A stretch of DNA of 64,000 nucleotides from Candidatus Lernaella stagnicola (GTDB lineage Bacteria > Lernaellota > Lernaellaia > Lernaellales > Lernaellaceae), in contig JAVCCK010000030.1 of the NCBI GenBank assembly GCA_030765525.1, positions 19,629 through 83,628 of the forward strand, written 5' to 3'. Each line of letters opens with the position of its first letter. Position 1 is the stretch's first letter. The translations under genes were made by a program, and so were the position numbers. Positions 52,500-61,582 of the stretch are shown here, piece by piece. Under the pieces are notes generated by a model. It was not told where the DNA came from. It did no database searches and worked only from the letters and a program-made list of their open reading frames with translations.

Positions 52500-52861
52500 T
52501 ACAACAACCTCACAAACTCGCTGAGCACGTGCGGTTTCTTGTGCTCGTCGAGGAAAAAGATTTTTACGTGGCGACGCTTGCGGTTCGTCGTTTCCAACAC
52601 CTGCACGTCGAGGCCGGAGATCTCGCCGCGGCGCACCATCGGCAGCAACAGCTCGAACGCCCGGTCGCCGACGATCACGTCAATCGCGTCAACCGATTTC
52701 GGCGGCCGCGGCGGGTCGCCCCGCTCCGGATCGCTCCACACCGGGCCCCACAACGGCCGCAGTAGGCGCCGCGCTTTATCGACGATCGACGTGGCCCGCT
52801 GAATTTGGCCCGCCGGAGAAACGCGCCAACCGGCACCGAAATAGGCAAATCCGTACGTCAT
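52499..52861 (-). CDS. Phage baseplate protein (Mu gp46-like)
   Basis: The 120-residue protein lies between gp45- and gp47-like genes, where Mu-like phages carry gp46. Its pattern (VGDRAFELLLPMVRRGEISG, KRRHVKIFFLDEHKKPHVLS) fits GPW/gp46-type wedge proteins only loosely, so the assignment rests mainly on order and size. Confidence 0.65.
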   Translation of the reverse strand: MTYGFAYFGAGWRVSPAGQIQRATSIVDKARRLLRPLWGPVWSDPERGDPPRPPKSVDAIDVIVGDRAFELLLPMVRRGEISGLDVQVLETTNRKRRHVKIFFLDEHKKPHVLSEFVRLL

Positions 52862-53277
52862 GGTAATGGCACCCCCTCGACGCTCAGCCCGCCTTTGATA
52901 TCCACGCCGGTCGGCGTGATGACCATGCCGCCGGTGCCCGCCACCGGATCGACGATCACGATGCCGCCGCCGGCAGCCTGCGCCTCGATTCGCCAGGCGA
53001 TCATCGCCTTGGCCGCCACGGGCGAGGGATTGCCGGCGACCACCAGCGGGTCGTCGGTCGCGTTCGCGATGATCACGCTGCAGCCGGGCGGCACGACGAC
53101 GGCGCAGCCGGGGAACGGCGCGACGATTGCGGGCTCCGGACTCGGCACGCCGTCGAGGCCGACGAAATACGTCTCGACCGCGCCGCCGGTAACCGGGTCT
53201 GAAACGGCGCTTATAGCGTGTTGATACGCCTGTTCAAGGCGTGCTAGACGGCGTTCGAGTTCCCGCAGGGTGGCCAT
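52858..53277 (-). CDS. Baseplate assembly protein (gpV/gp45 position)
   Basis: The product from ATG 53277 has 139 residues. An N-terminal coiled coil (LRELERRLARLEQAYQHAIS) is followed by beta strands rich in Gly and Pro (VPPGCSVIIANATDDPLVVA). In Mu-like order this is the gp45 (spike/baseplate V) slot between hub and gp46. The product is short for a spike and has no HxH iron-binding tip. It overlaps the next gene by four bases. Confidence 0.6.
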   Translation of the reverse strand: MATLRELERRLARLEQAYQHAISAVSDPVTGGAVETYFVGLDGVPSPEPAIVAPFPGCAVVVPPGCSVIIANATDDPLVVAGNPSPVAAKAMIAWRIEAQAAGGGIVIVDPVAGTGGMVITPTGVDIKGGLSVEGVPLP

Positions 53278-54347
53278 TACATCACCCCCGGTTCGACCAG
53301 CGTGAGCCGTGTGCGGCTGCCGCCGCTTAGGTCTTGCATCAGGCGCCGCGCGATGACGAACATCGGCCCGGCGACGCCCTTGTGTGGGATCGACACGAGT
53401 ACCATCTGTGCAACCTGCCACGGCAGGCCGGTCTCGGTCGTGAACCCCGCCACTTCGAGTTCGATCTTTGTGCCCTGCAGGCGGCGCAGCGCGACCTCGC
53501 GCATCGCTTTGGCTTGCGCCTGGGCAATCGACTTCGCGTCTTGATCGACGAGTACCAGCGGGCGGTAGACGCCGCGCGAGATCAACTCGGGATCCACCGC
53601 CATGCCGAGCGCCGGCGCGCCGAGCATGCCCGTGGCGATGGTGCCGTGGCGGGCGCGTTGGCCGCCGCCGCCCTGGACGACGATGTGCGAGAACCGCGCC
53701 TCGACGTCGTCGCGCAGCGTGTAGCTGGTGATGTTATTTGCCGCCGCCTGCGGGCCGCTGGGCATCGACGCCAGCGTGGCGACGGGCGGGATCGCGTAAT
53801 AGGGCAAGAGCGATTCAATGCGCAGCACGCCCGTCGCGTCACACCACATCGTGCAGCCGCACTCTTTCGCGATCGGCTCGAGGATCGACCACACCGGCTG
53901 TGAGGGCGACGCGCTGGTCGTTTGCGCCCGCGGGATCTGCGCGGCGGCGTCGACCACGACCGGCACGGCGAGTTGGCCGCAAAGCTCGGCGGCAAAGGTC
54001 GCCAGGCTGCCGGCCGGGCGGCGAAAGCGAATAAGCGGCGGGCTGTCGACGAGCACCTTCGCGGCGTCGCAACCCTCGATGGCGATTTGGTCGCCCGTCT
54101 GTGATACCTCGTTGGTCGCGCTGCTGCGGTTGCCGGTGAATATCGGCACCGGGCCGAGCGTGGCGATCAGGCGATTGCAGCGCGCCAGGAGCGGCCACGC
54201 CATCGGCACGCCGTCCTGCGTGCTGGGCCCGACCAGGTGCAGCATGTCGCTGGGCACGAGCATGTCGCTGTCCAGATCGATCGACTCCCACGCCGCGAGT
54301 ATCCCTGCAACGTCGGTGGTCAAAATCAATGGCAGCGGTACGGGCAT
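53277..54347 (-). CDS. Baseplate hub protein (Mu gpP/gp44-like)
   Basis: The 356-residue product has the late-control/hub pattern seen in gpP and gpD: DQIAIEGCDAAKVLVDSPPL (about 90), then AELCGQLAVPVVVDAAAQIP, EPIAKECGCTMWCDATGVLR and SHIVVQGGGGQRARHG. It starts the hub around the tail tube and is next to the gpN-like gene. Confidence is moderate from order and pattern. Confidence 0.78.
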   Translation of the reverse strand: MPVPLPLILTTDVAGILAAWESIDLDSDMLVPSDMLHLVGPSTQDGVPMAWPLLARCNRLIATLGPVPIFTGNRSSATNEVSQTGDQIAIEGCDAAKVLVDSPPLIRFRRPAGSLATFAAELCGQLAVPVVVDAAAQIPRAQTTSASPSQPVWSILEPIAKECGCTMWCDATGVLRIESLLPYYAIPPVATLASMPSGPQAAANNITSYTLRDDVEARFSHIVVQGGGGQRARHGTIATGMLGAPALGMAVDPELISRGVYRPLVLVDQDAKSIAQAQAKAMREVALRRLQGTKIELEVAGFTTETGLPWQVAQMVLVSIPHKGVAGPMFVIARRLMQDLSGGSRTRLTLVEPGVM

Positions 54348-54356
54348 TTTCTTTCC

Positions 54357-55625
54357 TTATGCGGCCGGAACGCGCAGGTCGGTGCCGGCCGGCAGGCGGT
54401 TCCAATCACCGCGCACGTTAGGGTTGAGGGCTCTTATTTCGCCGGCGCGATTTGCCGCGCCCAGCCAGTCGACGGTCCAAAGCACGAGCGGACGATTGTC
54501 GCGATCCAGCGTTTCACGCCGCACCTGCAGACGCGGTGAGCGGATCTGCGCCAGCGTGCGCACGAGGCTGTCGCCCACGCGCGAGAGCTGCGTCACTGCC
54601 GGGCCGGCGTAGTACGGGTTTGTCGCCGATTGCAGCGCGATCGTGTTGCGGATGCGCCGGCGCAAGAACACGGCCGCGGCGTCGGCCGCCACGGCGTCGA
54701 GCGTTCCCGCCCGCGCTGCCGCCTGCACGTGCGCGATCAATTGATTGGCCGTGTATGCCGCCGCGGCGGTCTCCCACTGCGCTACCGCGACCAGCGCCGC
54801 GTGCTGCGAAGCCGGCGGCGAACTCACGCCCGGCGCGGTCGGCGCGCCGCCCGCGTACACGCCCGGATCGTAGCTGTAGGTGCCGTCGAGAATGCCCTGG
54901 TAAACGGCCTCGCGCAGGCCCAGCGCTTTGCGCGTGTCGCGGTTGATCTGGTCGACGACGTCGTAACGCGCCTTCACCAGGTCCTCGGTCGGCGAGTCGA
55001 TGTCGAAGGGGTCGGCCAGCTTGCCTTCGAACCACGACTGCAGGCTGTCGGCCAGGCTGTCGATCGATCGGTCGATCATGGTCGGCAGGTCGCCGGCGAT
55101 GCGAACGAGCATCATAATCGCGGCCAGCGCCGCCGCGTTCCAGCCCGTAATAAAGGCGAGCGACGCGAGGTAGCGGCCCAAATTCGGCGCCAGCACGATC
55201 AGGTCGAACAGGACCGGCACGCCCACGCCGAACTCGGCGGTGATTTCCGGCGCGATGGCGTGGCGTCGGAACGTGACGCTGATGGTGGCGCACAATTCGC
55301 GGGCGTCGACTTCTTCGGTATAGCGCAGCGGGTACACCTGCTGCATGCCGCGCGTGGGGTGAATTAAGATGCCGGGTTTCATCGGCACGATCGCGCCGTC
55401 GAGCAGGCGCGCGAAGGTTTTGTGGGCTTCGAAGTTCGTGCCGATAAAAACGAAGGTGAGGTCGAACACGCGGCTTTTTGCGCCGAGCGGCTCGTTCACT
55501 TCGCCGAGGCGGCCGACGGCTCCGTGCGCGGCGGTATTGAATTCGTAGGTTTGCCGGGCGCTGGCGGCGAACAGCGGGAAGCCGTCATAGAAGGCGGGGA
55601 CGGAGTTTTTCAGCCAAATATTCAT
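54357..55625 (-). CDS. DNA circularisation / tail protein gpN (Mu gp43-like)
   Basis: The 422-residue product has an N-terminal DNA_circ_N-type domain (about 20-115: EVNEPLGAKSRVFDLTFVFI, THKTFARLLDGAIVP-like region). A long helical middle (about 150-340) and a LysM-like C-terminus (NRLPAGTDLRVPAA) follow. Mu gpN is needed for tail assembly. The start overlaps the tape-measure stop (ATGA). Confidence 0.82.
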   Translation of the reverse strand: MNIWLKNSVPAFYDGFPLFAASARQTYEFNTAAHGAVGRLGEVNEPLGAKSRVFDLTFVFIGTNFEAHKTFARLLDGAIVPMKPGILIHPTRGMQQVYPLRYTEEVDARELCATISVTFRRHAIAPEITAEFGVGVPVLFDLIVLAPNLGRYLASLAFITGWNAAALAAIMMLVRIAGDLPTMIDRSIDSLADSLQSWFEGKLADPFDIDSPTEDLVKARYDVVDQINRDTRKALGLREAVYQGILDGTYSYDPGVYAGGAPTAPGVSSPPASQHAALVAVAQWETAAAAYTANQLIAHVQAAARAGTLDAVAADAAAVFLRRRIRNTIALQSATNPYYAGPAVTQLSRVGDSLVRTLAQIRSPRLQVRRETLDRDNRPLVLWTVDWLGAANRAGEIRALNPNVRGDWNRLPAGTDLRVPAA

Positions 55626-57646
55626 TGGCCTCTCCGGTGCAGCTTCGCCGTGCTGCGCGTGCCTTCCTGGTCGATCGTTACCTTGACGTCGATGGTGTCG
55701 GGCATTTTCGCGGCAGCCGCATCCATTTTATCCGCCGCCGCTTGTTGCTTCGCCGCGACGCCGTCGTCGCCGCCGAACACGGCCGTCCACGACTTTTTCG
55801 CGCCTTCCCACCAGTTCGACCCGAGGCCGTCATATCCCTGGGCGACCTTGCCCTGGGCTTGGTAGCCGGCGATCGTCGAGCGAATCTCGGCCTGCATCCG
55901 TTCGTCGTTCCAGCCCAGGCGCTCGGCCGCCTGCCGTTTTGTTTCGGTGACCGTCTCGACGAGGCTGCCGTGACCTTTACGCCGCGCGAGTTGCGCGTCG
56001 GCCACGGCGCGCGCGGCCTGCGCCTCTTTCGCCGTTTTGTCGACCCCATAAATCGCGGCCCCGCCGGCCGCGACGACCGCGGCCGTGGCGGCGACCGCCG
56101 CGCCGCCGGTCAACGCCGCGCCTTTGCCGAGCGTTCCCGGCAACGAGCGGTTTTTCGTCAGCCGCGCCATGAGCGAGGCGGACTGGACCGCGTCGCGGCC
56201 CGCCGTGCCGGCCGCGCCGCCGCCTCCGAACATGCCTTGGAAGTCGGACACATTGACGACGCTCACCGGCTGCACGCCGGCGATTTTCTCCAGCGATTTA
56301 GCTTTGACGAGCGCCGCGGCGTCGCTGCCGAGAAGGCCTTTCATGCCGCCCGCGGCCTTCCAGCCCTTGACGCCCTTGGCTATCCCGCGGCTGCCGAACA
56401 CCGCGGCCGCGATTATCGCCGCGCTGCCCACAATAAGCGGCGCCGCGCTCATCCCTGTTTGCGCGCCCTCGCTGCCCTGGATTTTGGCCGCCGCCGGCGA
56501 CACGAGCAGCTCGTTTAGTTTGTTCACCGCGCTCGTCGCCCAGCCCTCGGCGGGCAGGAAGGCGTTTTGCATGCCGGTCGTGAACGTGCCGGTCATGGCG
56601 TCCCACGCCTTTTCGAACGTGCCCGACTTCAGCCGGTTTCGCTCCTCGACGGCCAACCGGCCGAGCATATCGGCCTGCACCTTGGCGGCGTCGGCACCGC
56701 CGAGCAGCGCCTGGGCGAATAGCGACCCTTCGCTACCGAAAACTTCGTTTAGGATGCGCAACTGGTCGGCGCCTTTGCGGCCGCCGAGGGCCTGCTGCAG
56801 CACGCGCTGGACATCGGGTAACGACCTGATCGAGCCGCTTTGTTTGTCGATGATTTGGTCGAGGCCGTACTTGCGGAGTTTGCTTTGTTTGCCGCCCGCC
56901 GTGAGTTCGCGCATTGCCGCGGCGACCGACGTCCCGATTTGCTCCGTGCGGATCTCGGACATCATGGCCAGCAGCGTCGCGGCGTCTTCGGCCGACCCGC
57001 CCAGCGCGGCAATGGCCGGGCCCGCGCGGCTCATCTCGTGGCTGAATTGCGCGGCGGATTCGAACTTCCCGGTATCCGCACCTTGGACGAGCAGGTTTGC
57101 GAAGCGCTCCATTTCGCCGCCCTTGGCGCCGAAGGGCGTGCCGAATTTGCCCGCTTGGCGCAGCGCCGTGGCTTTGTCTTGCCCGGTGGCTTCGGCGAGT
57201 AACGCGCCGGCGCGGCCGAGGCCGCCGAGTAGAACGTCTTCGGAGAAGCCCATTTTGAGACCAGCCGCGAACATCTGCTCGACGTCGCCCTGCGTGCCGG
57301 TGACGTCTTTGCTGACGTCGAACGCCGTGGCCCGCAGGCGTTTCATCGTGCGTTCGATCGCGGCAGGATCGTCGCCGGTTCGCGACACGGCAATTTTCAA
57401 ATCGACGTCGGCCGATTTCAGGCCGGCGGCTTCGCGTACGCCGCGGGCGTACCCCCCAAAGGCCTTCTTCGCCACCAACGCCGCGGCGCCGGCCTTGGCG
57501 AGGTCTTTCGCCATGCCCTTGAACTGCTGGCCCGCGTCGCCGCCGAGCGCAGAGAGGCGCTCGAGCGCACCGCCGGCAGCGCCGAGTGGCCCGCTCATGC
57601 GATCGCGCAAAAGTAATTCTGCGCCGACGTTGTAGGTTTTACCCAA
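55622..57646 (-). CDS. Phage tail tape measure protein (TP901 family)
   Basis: I choose TTG 57646, five bases after GAGG, giving 674 residues. The N-terminal TP901-type core domain (about 60-330) shows MKRLRATAFDVSKDVTGTQG, LLGGLGRAGALLAEATGQDK and LRILNEVFGSEGSLFAQALL. Hydrophobic helices in the middle (ALTGGAAVAATAAVVAAGGA) would insert in the host membrane at injection. The protein sets tail length; at 674 residues it predicts a tail of the order of 100 nm. It starts inside the end of the frameshifted chaperone frame (57639). Confidence 0.88.
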   Translation of the reverse strand: MGKTYNVGAELLLRDRMSGPLGAAGGALERLSALGGDAGQQFKGMAKDLAKAGAAALVAKKAFGGYARGVREAAGLKSADVDLKIAVSRTGDDPAAIERTMKRLRATAFDVSKDVTGTQGDVEQMFAAGLKMGFSEDVLLGGLGRAGALLAEATGQDKATALRQAGKFGTPFGAKGGEMERFANLLVQGADTGKFESAAQFSHEMSRAGPAIAALGGSAEDAATLLAMMSEIRTEQIGTSVAAAMRELTAGGKQSKLRKYGLDQIIDKQSGSIRSLPDVQRVLQQALGGRKGADQLRILNEVFGSEGSLFAQALLGGADAAKVQADMLGRLAVEERNRLKSGTFEKAWDAMTGTFTTGMQNAFLPAEGWATSAVNKLNELLVSPAAAKIQGSEGAQTGMSAAPLIVGSAAIIAAAVFGSRGIAKGVKGWKAAGGMKGLLGSDAAALVKAKSLEKIAGVQPVSVVNVSDFQGMFGGGGAAGTAGRDAVQSASLMARLTKNRSLPGTLGKGAALTGGAAVAATAAVVAAGGAAIYGVDKTAKEAQAARAVADAQLARRKGHGSLVETVTETKRQAAERLGWNDERMQAEIRSTIAGYQAQGKVAQGYDGLGSNWWEGAKKSWTAVFGGDDGVAAKQQAAADKMDAAAAKMPDTIDVKVTIDQEGTRSTAKLHRRGQ

Positions 57647-57801
57647 AGGGTCCTCGATTCGTCAGGTTCTCGAGCACAAAACGGGCCGCCCGCTGGCGGC
57701 CCCTCGCCAGGTTACAGATCAAGCGTGTCGTGGGGTCCGGCGGGATCCCCGCCAGGCCCACGGCCAGGCCCTCTTCCCAGGTCAATCGCGTTTTCTTCAC
57801 G
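57639..57801 (-). CDS. Alternative-frame extension of the tail assembly chaperone (predicted frameshift product)
   Basis: In a frame offset by +1 (equal to -2) from the chaperone gene, an open frame continues from within it to 57639, eight bases into the tape-measure gene. It encodes a protein-like stretch: RLTWEEGLAVGLAGIPPDPT, then LARGRQRAARFVLENL. The zero frame in the same place gives low-complexity GRGPGRGPGGDPAGP. Mu-like phages make a frameshifted chaperone (Mu itself by -2). A TTT-C step at about 57801-57804 is a candidate +1 slip. The boundaries are approximate; this is not an independent gene. Confidence 0.55.
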
Positions 57802-58248
57802 AAACGTTTGCTCCGCGGCGTCGACCTCTTCGGCGAGCGTCGTAATGATGGAAAAGTCGCTGGGCAGAAGCTTTCCGACGGCGTCGGGAATATTCGGGCG
57901 CGGGATGCCGCCAAGACGGGTTATGCGAAACTTAACCTGGTGGTTGTACCGGGCGGCGGCCATCGCTTCGCCGCGTCTCGCGTCGCCCCGCGTCAGCTCG
58001 GGCCAATCCGTTCCTTTGATGCCCTGCTTCGCGCGCGCTTTGTCGTCAAGACCCTGGACCCAAACGCGGGTGATTAGGTCGTAGTCGATCCAGTCGGGCA
58101 TGGTGGCGTCGGCCATGCCGACGACGTCGACCGTGAGCGGGCCGACAATAAATTCGCGCTGCTGGGCGCCGGCGAATTCCACGCCGATTTCCAAGACGCC
58201 ACCACGCGTAAGGTCGCCGGGGGTGGCGAGCACAATTCCGTCAGACAT
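57712..58248 (-). CDS. Tail assembly chaperone (Mu gp41-like)
   Basis: The 178-residue product starts behind AAGGAGGG. The N-terminal part (LATPGDLTRGGVLEIGVEFA) and the helical ending EEVDAAEQTFREENAID occupy the slot between tube and tape measure, where Mu gp41 and other tail chaperones lie. The last about 25 zero-frame residues are Gly/Pro/Arg-rich and probably follow the shift site. It folds the tape measure before tube assembly. Confidence 0.72.
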   Translation of the reverse strand: MSDGIVLATPGDLTRGGVLEIGVEFAGAQQREFIVGPLTVDVVGMADATMPDWIDYDLITRVWVQGLDDKARAKQGIKGTDWPELTRGDARRGEAMAAARYNHQVKFRITRLGGIPRPNIPDAVGKLLPSDFSIITTLAEEVDAAEQTFREENAIDLGRGPGRGPGGDPAGPHDTLDL

Positions 58249-58258
58249 GGCGCCCTCC

Positions 58259-58636
58259 TTAAGCGACGAGCGGTTCGCCGAAGACCTTCAGCGTCCAGTC
58301 TTGCTCAGCCGCCTTCTCCGGATCGAACGACTCGTCCTTGTCGCTGACCATCACGTTCATGGTGCGCGTGGTGCCGTTGACGACGTCGACGATGGTGAGA
58401 ATGCCGGTCACGCTAGTCAGCTTTTGCGCGAGCGCCAACACGTCGAGCGGCGAGGCGGCAAACACGGGTGTGTTGATTGTGACCTCGTGCGTGGCGATGG
58501 CGGGGCCGCCCATCACGCCTTGGAACGTGGTTTTGTCCGCCGCGGCGCCTTTGGTGCTGAGCTTGATCGCCCCACTGATGATTTCGAGGCCGTCGAGAAA
58601 CGCTTTCGCTTTCGTGCCGATTACAAACGCGGCCAT
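58259..58636 (-). CDS. Phage tail tube protein (Mu gpM-like)
   Basis: The 125-residue product starts behind AGGAGGT, with strands VIGTKAKAFLDGLEIISGAI, VTGILTIVDVVNGTTRTMNV and DWTLKVFGEP typical of tube proteins. It lies directly after the sheath gene. It forms the inner tube of the contractile tail. Confidence 0.82.
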   Translation of the reverse strand: MAAFVIGTKAKAFLDGLEIISGAIKLSTKGAAADKTTFQGVMGGPAIATHEVTINTPVFAASPLDVLALAQKLTSVTGILTIVDVVNGTTRTMNVMVSDKDESFDPEKAAEQDWTLKVFGEPLVA

Positions 58637-58648
58637 GCCGCACCTCCT

Positions 58649-60121
58649 TTACGGGTTGATTTTGAAAAACTCGACGTCGACGCCGAGGCTTTCGTCGATG
58701 ATCGGATTCGGGATCCCGATTTGAATTCGCTTTCGATTCAGCGGGTCTTTCTGCACGACGATGCTCCCGAGGTTTTCGGCCAGCGTCGACGCCGACAGAT
58801 ACTCGTACGGCGGGTTAGCGTACAGGCTCAGCACGCTGACGATCTGCCCCTTCACATCGCCGAGTTTTCCGTCGACCATCTTCTTTTTGGCCCGGCTGTC
58901 GTAGATCGTATCCAAATGGTCGAGGACCGCCTGGCGAATGAACTTTTCGACGAAGAAGATGTGTACGGATTCATACGCGTCCGACTCGACCCCGCTGACC
59001 AGCTTCGTCTTTGTGCTGATCAGGCGCTCTATCTTCACGTCGCCGCTGCTACCGTCCAGGTCGTCGATCGACCCGCCGTGCGCCAGCACGTTCTCGATCG
59101 TGGTGTCGTAAGTGGTCGGTCGGGCCCAGGCCGCGCCGAGCTTCACGCGGCTGCGCAGCTCGTCTTGGAACGGCACGCTCGGATTTTGCTCGGCCGAAAC
59201 GACGCCGACTTCGTACGCCGCGCGATTATGCGGCGGCGTAAGCCACGGCAGGGAACTGAGCTGGAAGAGGACGGCAAAGTCTTTGCGGTTGCGCGCCGCC
59301 GTCCACGTGATGAAGTTCGAATACGTGTCGCGAATGCAACCCACGTGCAGCGCGCCGCGGCCCTGCTCGCCGTTGGCCATGAACGTCGCGACGGTCTCCA
59401 TGTGCTCCACGTCGTCGTCGGTCGCCAGCCAGGGCACGAGGATCAAATCGTAGTCGGTCATTTTGTACAAATCGGTGTACGTCGAGTCGATCGTCGGGTC
59501 GGTCGCGCCCGTCACGCCGGCGGCCACAGTCGCCGTCGTGGAGACGTCGGGCATTACCACTTCCGGCGTGCAGTCGTTGCCCATCGCGCCCTTGAATGCG
59601 TACGTGACGGTTACGACTGCCTCGACCGCGGCCGCCGTAAACGGTGCATAGCTGTCGGCAGTAATCGCGGCGGCGCAGGCGGTCGCGATTTCGTCGGCGG
59701 TGTCTTCGTCGAGGATCGAGAAGTCGACGTAATAGTCGCCGAGCCAGACGCGCGCCGAGCCGTCGGCGATTGCCGTGGTCTCGAACGTGATGGTGTAGGT
59801 CGCGGCGGTACCGGCGTCGGCTTCGGCGACGGCAATGGCGTCGAGGTCACACGTCGGGTTTTCGTAGAACAGGCCTCGGCCTTGCGGGTTGGCCATCATC
59901 TGCAGCGCGACTCGGCCAAAATAGGACAGCACCAAATCGGCGGTGAGGCCCTCAACCAGGTCGGCGTCGGTTTTGCTGCCCGCTACCTCCAGCGGCAACA
60001 GCACAAGGACCTTTTTGCGGCCGGCCCCGGTGGTGGCTGCCATCGATTCGTTCACGGTGGAGCGATTTATTGGCCGCTTGGTCGCGGCCAAGTCGTCGAA
60101 TTGCGGATCAAACGTCGCCAT
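58649..60121 (-). CDS. Tail sheath protein (Mu gpL-like)
   Basis: The 490-residue product starts at ATG 60121 behind AAGGAGA. The C-terminal third shows the sheath pattern: FIRQAVLDHLDTIYDSRAKK, KGQIVSVLSLYANPPYEYLS and QIGIPNPIIDESLGVDVEFF. The middle has variable insertions (TITFETTAIADGSARVWLGD). It polymerises around the tube and contracts on infection. It overlaps the gp38-like gene by 14 bases. Confidence 0.88.
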   Translation of the reverse strand: MATFDPQFDDLAATKRPINRSTVNESMAATTGAGRKKVLVLLPLEVAGSKTDADLVEGLTADLVLSYFGRVALQMMANPQGRGLFYENPTCDLDAIAVAEADAGTAATYTITFETTAIADGSARVWLGDYYVDFSILDEDTADEIATACAAAITADSYAPFTAAAVEAVVTVTYAFKGAMGNDCTPEVVMPDVSTTATVAAGVTGATDPTIDSTYTDLYKMTDYDLILVPWLATDDDVEHMETVATFMANGEQGRGALHVGCIRDTYSNFITWTAARNRKDFAVLFQLSSLPWLTPPHNRAAYEVGVVSAEQNPSVPFQDELRSRVKLGAAWARPTTYDTTIENVLAHGGSIDDLDGSSGDVKIERLISTKTKLVSGVESDAYESVHIFFVEKFIRQAVLDHLDTIYDSRAKKKMVDGKLGDVKGQIVSVLSLYANPPYEYLSASTLAENLGSIVVQKDPLNRKRIQIGIPNPIIDESLGVDVEFFKINP

Positions 60122-60434
60122 CGTTCATCTCCTTCTCGGGTTCGGTCGGCGCTTCGGCCGGCGCGGCTTCGGCGGGCGGGGCTTCCGACGCGCCGTCAGG
60201 CATCACCTCGAGGTTGCCCTGCTGGAAGATCTCGAGCAGGTATTCGTCCAATCGCACGCGGGTGAATTGGTCTTTGGGCAGGTAGCGCGTGCCGCCGGGG
60301 CCATGCTGACGCGGCGGGTACGGAATGAGCGGCACGGGCTTGTCTTCCCGATTGCGCTGCGGTTTCACTAGGCACTTCACGCCGACCTTCGGCGCGAACG
60401 GCCTCTTCTTTTCGTTTACTTTCTTCTTGCCCAT
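60108..60434 (-). CDS. Small phage protein in the gp38/DUF2635 position
   Basis: The 108-residue protein starts behind AAAGGAAG. It has a basic N-terminus (KKKVNEKKRPFAPK), a Pro-rich middle (KPVPLIPYPPRQHGPGGTRY) and an Ala/Pro/Glu end. Mu-like phages have a small DUF2635 gene (gp38) in this slot before the sheath. The match is by position and by VKPQRNREDKPVPLIPYP-type Pro motifs only. Confidence 0.55.
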   Translation of the reverse strand: MGKKKVNEKKRPFAPKVGVKCLVKPQRNREDKPVPLIPYPPRQHGPGGTRYLPKDQFTRVRLDEYLLEIFQQGNLEVMPDGASEAPPAEAAPAEAPTEPEKEMNDGDV

Positions 60435-60449
60435 GATTGCTTCCTTTCG

Positions 60450-61091
60450 TTATTCGTCGCCGAATTCCAACTCGAATTCGTCTTTGTCTGCCTCCGGCGT
60501 TTCCGGGTCTTCGCCCGGCCGCCTATCGAACGTTCCCTCGATCGCCTCGATTACATCCGGGTCGGTCAATTCGGTGCGGCCCGGCACGAACGCCTGCTCG
60601 GTCACGAATTGCACCGCCCAGCAGCGCACCCCTTTGTCTTCGATTTCTTTATTGAGCCCGACGATTTTGTCGCCGGCATAGAGCAGCGGCGCGGCGAGCT
60701 CGACTTCGTTTTCGTCGTCGTCGAGTTCGGCGTCGCCGGCGCGGGTGCGCTGGACCGGGCGCTTGCCGGCCAGGGCGTCGATCACGGCGTCTTTCAAGTC
60801 GTACAAATCGACGAGGGTCGAATCGATTCCCGCCCGATTGCGCGTGGCAATAAACACGATGTATTGCACCGCCGCCTCGTGCTCTTCGCGGCCGGTGCCC
60901 ATCGGCCCGGCGCTGGGCGCGCCGCCGTACGCGACGGCGAGCAGCGGCAGGTCATATTTGCCGCGCATACGCAGGGCGTCGGCAAAGCCCTCATCCGCGA
61001 CGATCACGTGCTCGACGTCGTCGGCCACGGGCGCGATCGCCAGTTCGCCGATGATGGCGTTGAGCAGAATGTTCGTGCGGTTGGTCGTCAC
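60450..61091 (-). CDS. Phage protein gp37-like (DUF1834)
   Basis: GTG 61091, six bases after GGAGG and overlapping the upstream stop (GTGA), gives 213 residues; an ATG seven codons earlier is less well placed. The pattern GFADALRMRGKYDLPLLAVA and IVFIATRNRAGIDSTLVDLY fits the gp37/DUF1834 head-tail connector-type family. The C-terminus is acidic. The neighbours on both sides are Mu head-tail genes. Confidence 0.72.
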   Translation of the reverse strand: MTTNRTNILLNAIIGELAIAPVADDVEHVIVADEGFADALRMRGKYDLPLLAVAYGGAPSAGPMGTGREEHEAAVQYIVFIATRNRAGIDSTLVDLYDLKDAVIDALAGKRPVQRTRAGDAELDDDENEVELAAPLLYAGDKIVGLNKEIEDKGVRCWAVQFVTEQAFVPGRTELTDPDVIEAIEGTFDRRPGEDPETPEADKDEFELEFGDE

Positions 61092-61582
61092 TGCGCGCCT
61101 CCGAATGCCCACTCGACGAGGACCTCTTCAATTTCTTCCCAGTCCTCGGCGAAGGGCTCTTGGATGTATGGGCGGGCGGGTATCCGGACCTTGCGGCCGC
61201 GGCCCGCCATGCCGCCGAACTGTTGAATTGCCGCGTAGACGATGTTGCTGCCCCAGGCGACTTCCCAGTTGCCGACGTGGGCGGTGAGCGACTGCATAAT
61301 CAGCCGGCCGGAATCGAGCAGCGGCTGCGCGCCGGCCATTTTTTTGCGGCCCTTTTTCGTACCCGCGCGGCTGGTGCCGCCGGCGCGGGCGATCAATGTG
61401 GCTAACGACAACGGCTGATATTTATCCGGCCGCCCGCCCATCTCGACGGTTTTTTGCACCGACGCGATCATGATTTCGCCGATCGCGGCGAGGGCGTCGG
61501 AGGGATCATTCAAACGCCGGCGCATCGCGGTGAGTTCCAACGCGAGGTCGTTGTGTGTCCAGCGGAAACCGTCGTCGGCCAC
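61088..61582 (-). CDS. Phage virion morphogenesis protein (gpG family)
   Basis: The 164-residue product fits the phage virion morphogenesis family (TIGR01635-like): AAIGEIMIASVQKTVEMGGR, the PLLDSGRLIMQSLTAHVGNW strand pair, SNIVYAAIQQFGGMAGRG and IPARPYIQEPFAEDWEEIEE. It acts in head or tail completion. In Mu itself this gene lies before the capsid; here it sits between gp36 and gp37. Confidence 0.85.
   Translation of the reverse strand: MADDGFRWTHNDLALELTAMRRRLNDPSDALAAIGEIMIASVQKTVEMGGRPDKYQPLSLATLIARAGGTSRAGTKKGRKKMAGAQPLLDSGRLIMQSLTAHVGNWEVAWGSNIVYAAIQQFGGMAGRGRKVRIPARPYIQEPFAEDWEEIEEVLVEWAFGGAQ

Noticed and set aside
57639-57914. An independent 91-residue gene within the tail chaperone
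   Set aside because: It overlaps the chaperone by 200 bases, lacks its own ribosome-binding site, and its first half is not protein-like. A frameshift extension explains it better.
58100-60265. A 721-codon plus-strand open frame
   Set aside because: It is antisense to the tail sheath and chaperone genes. High GC makes long shadow frames; the composition (Arg/His/Val-rich) is typical of such frames.
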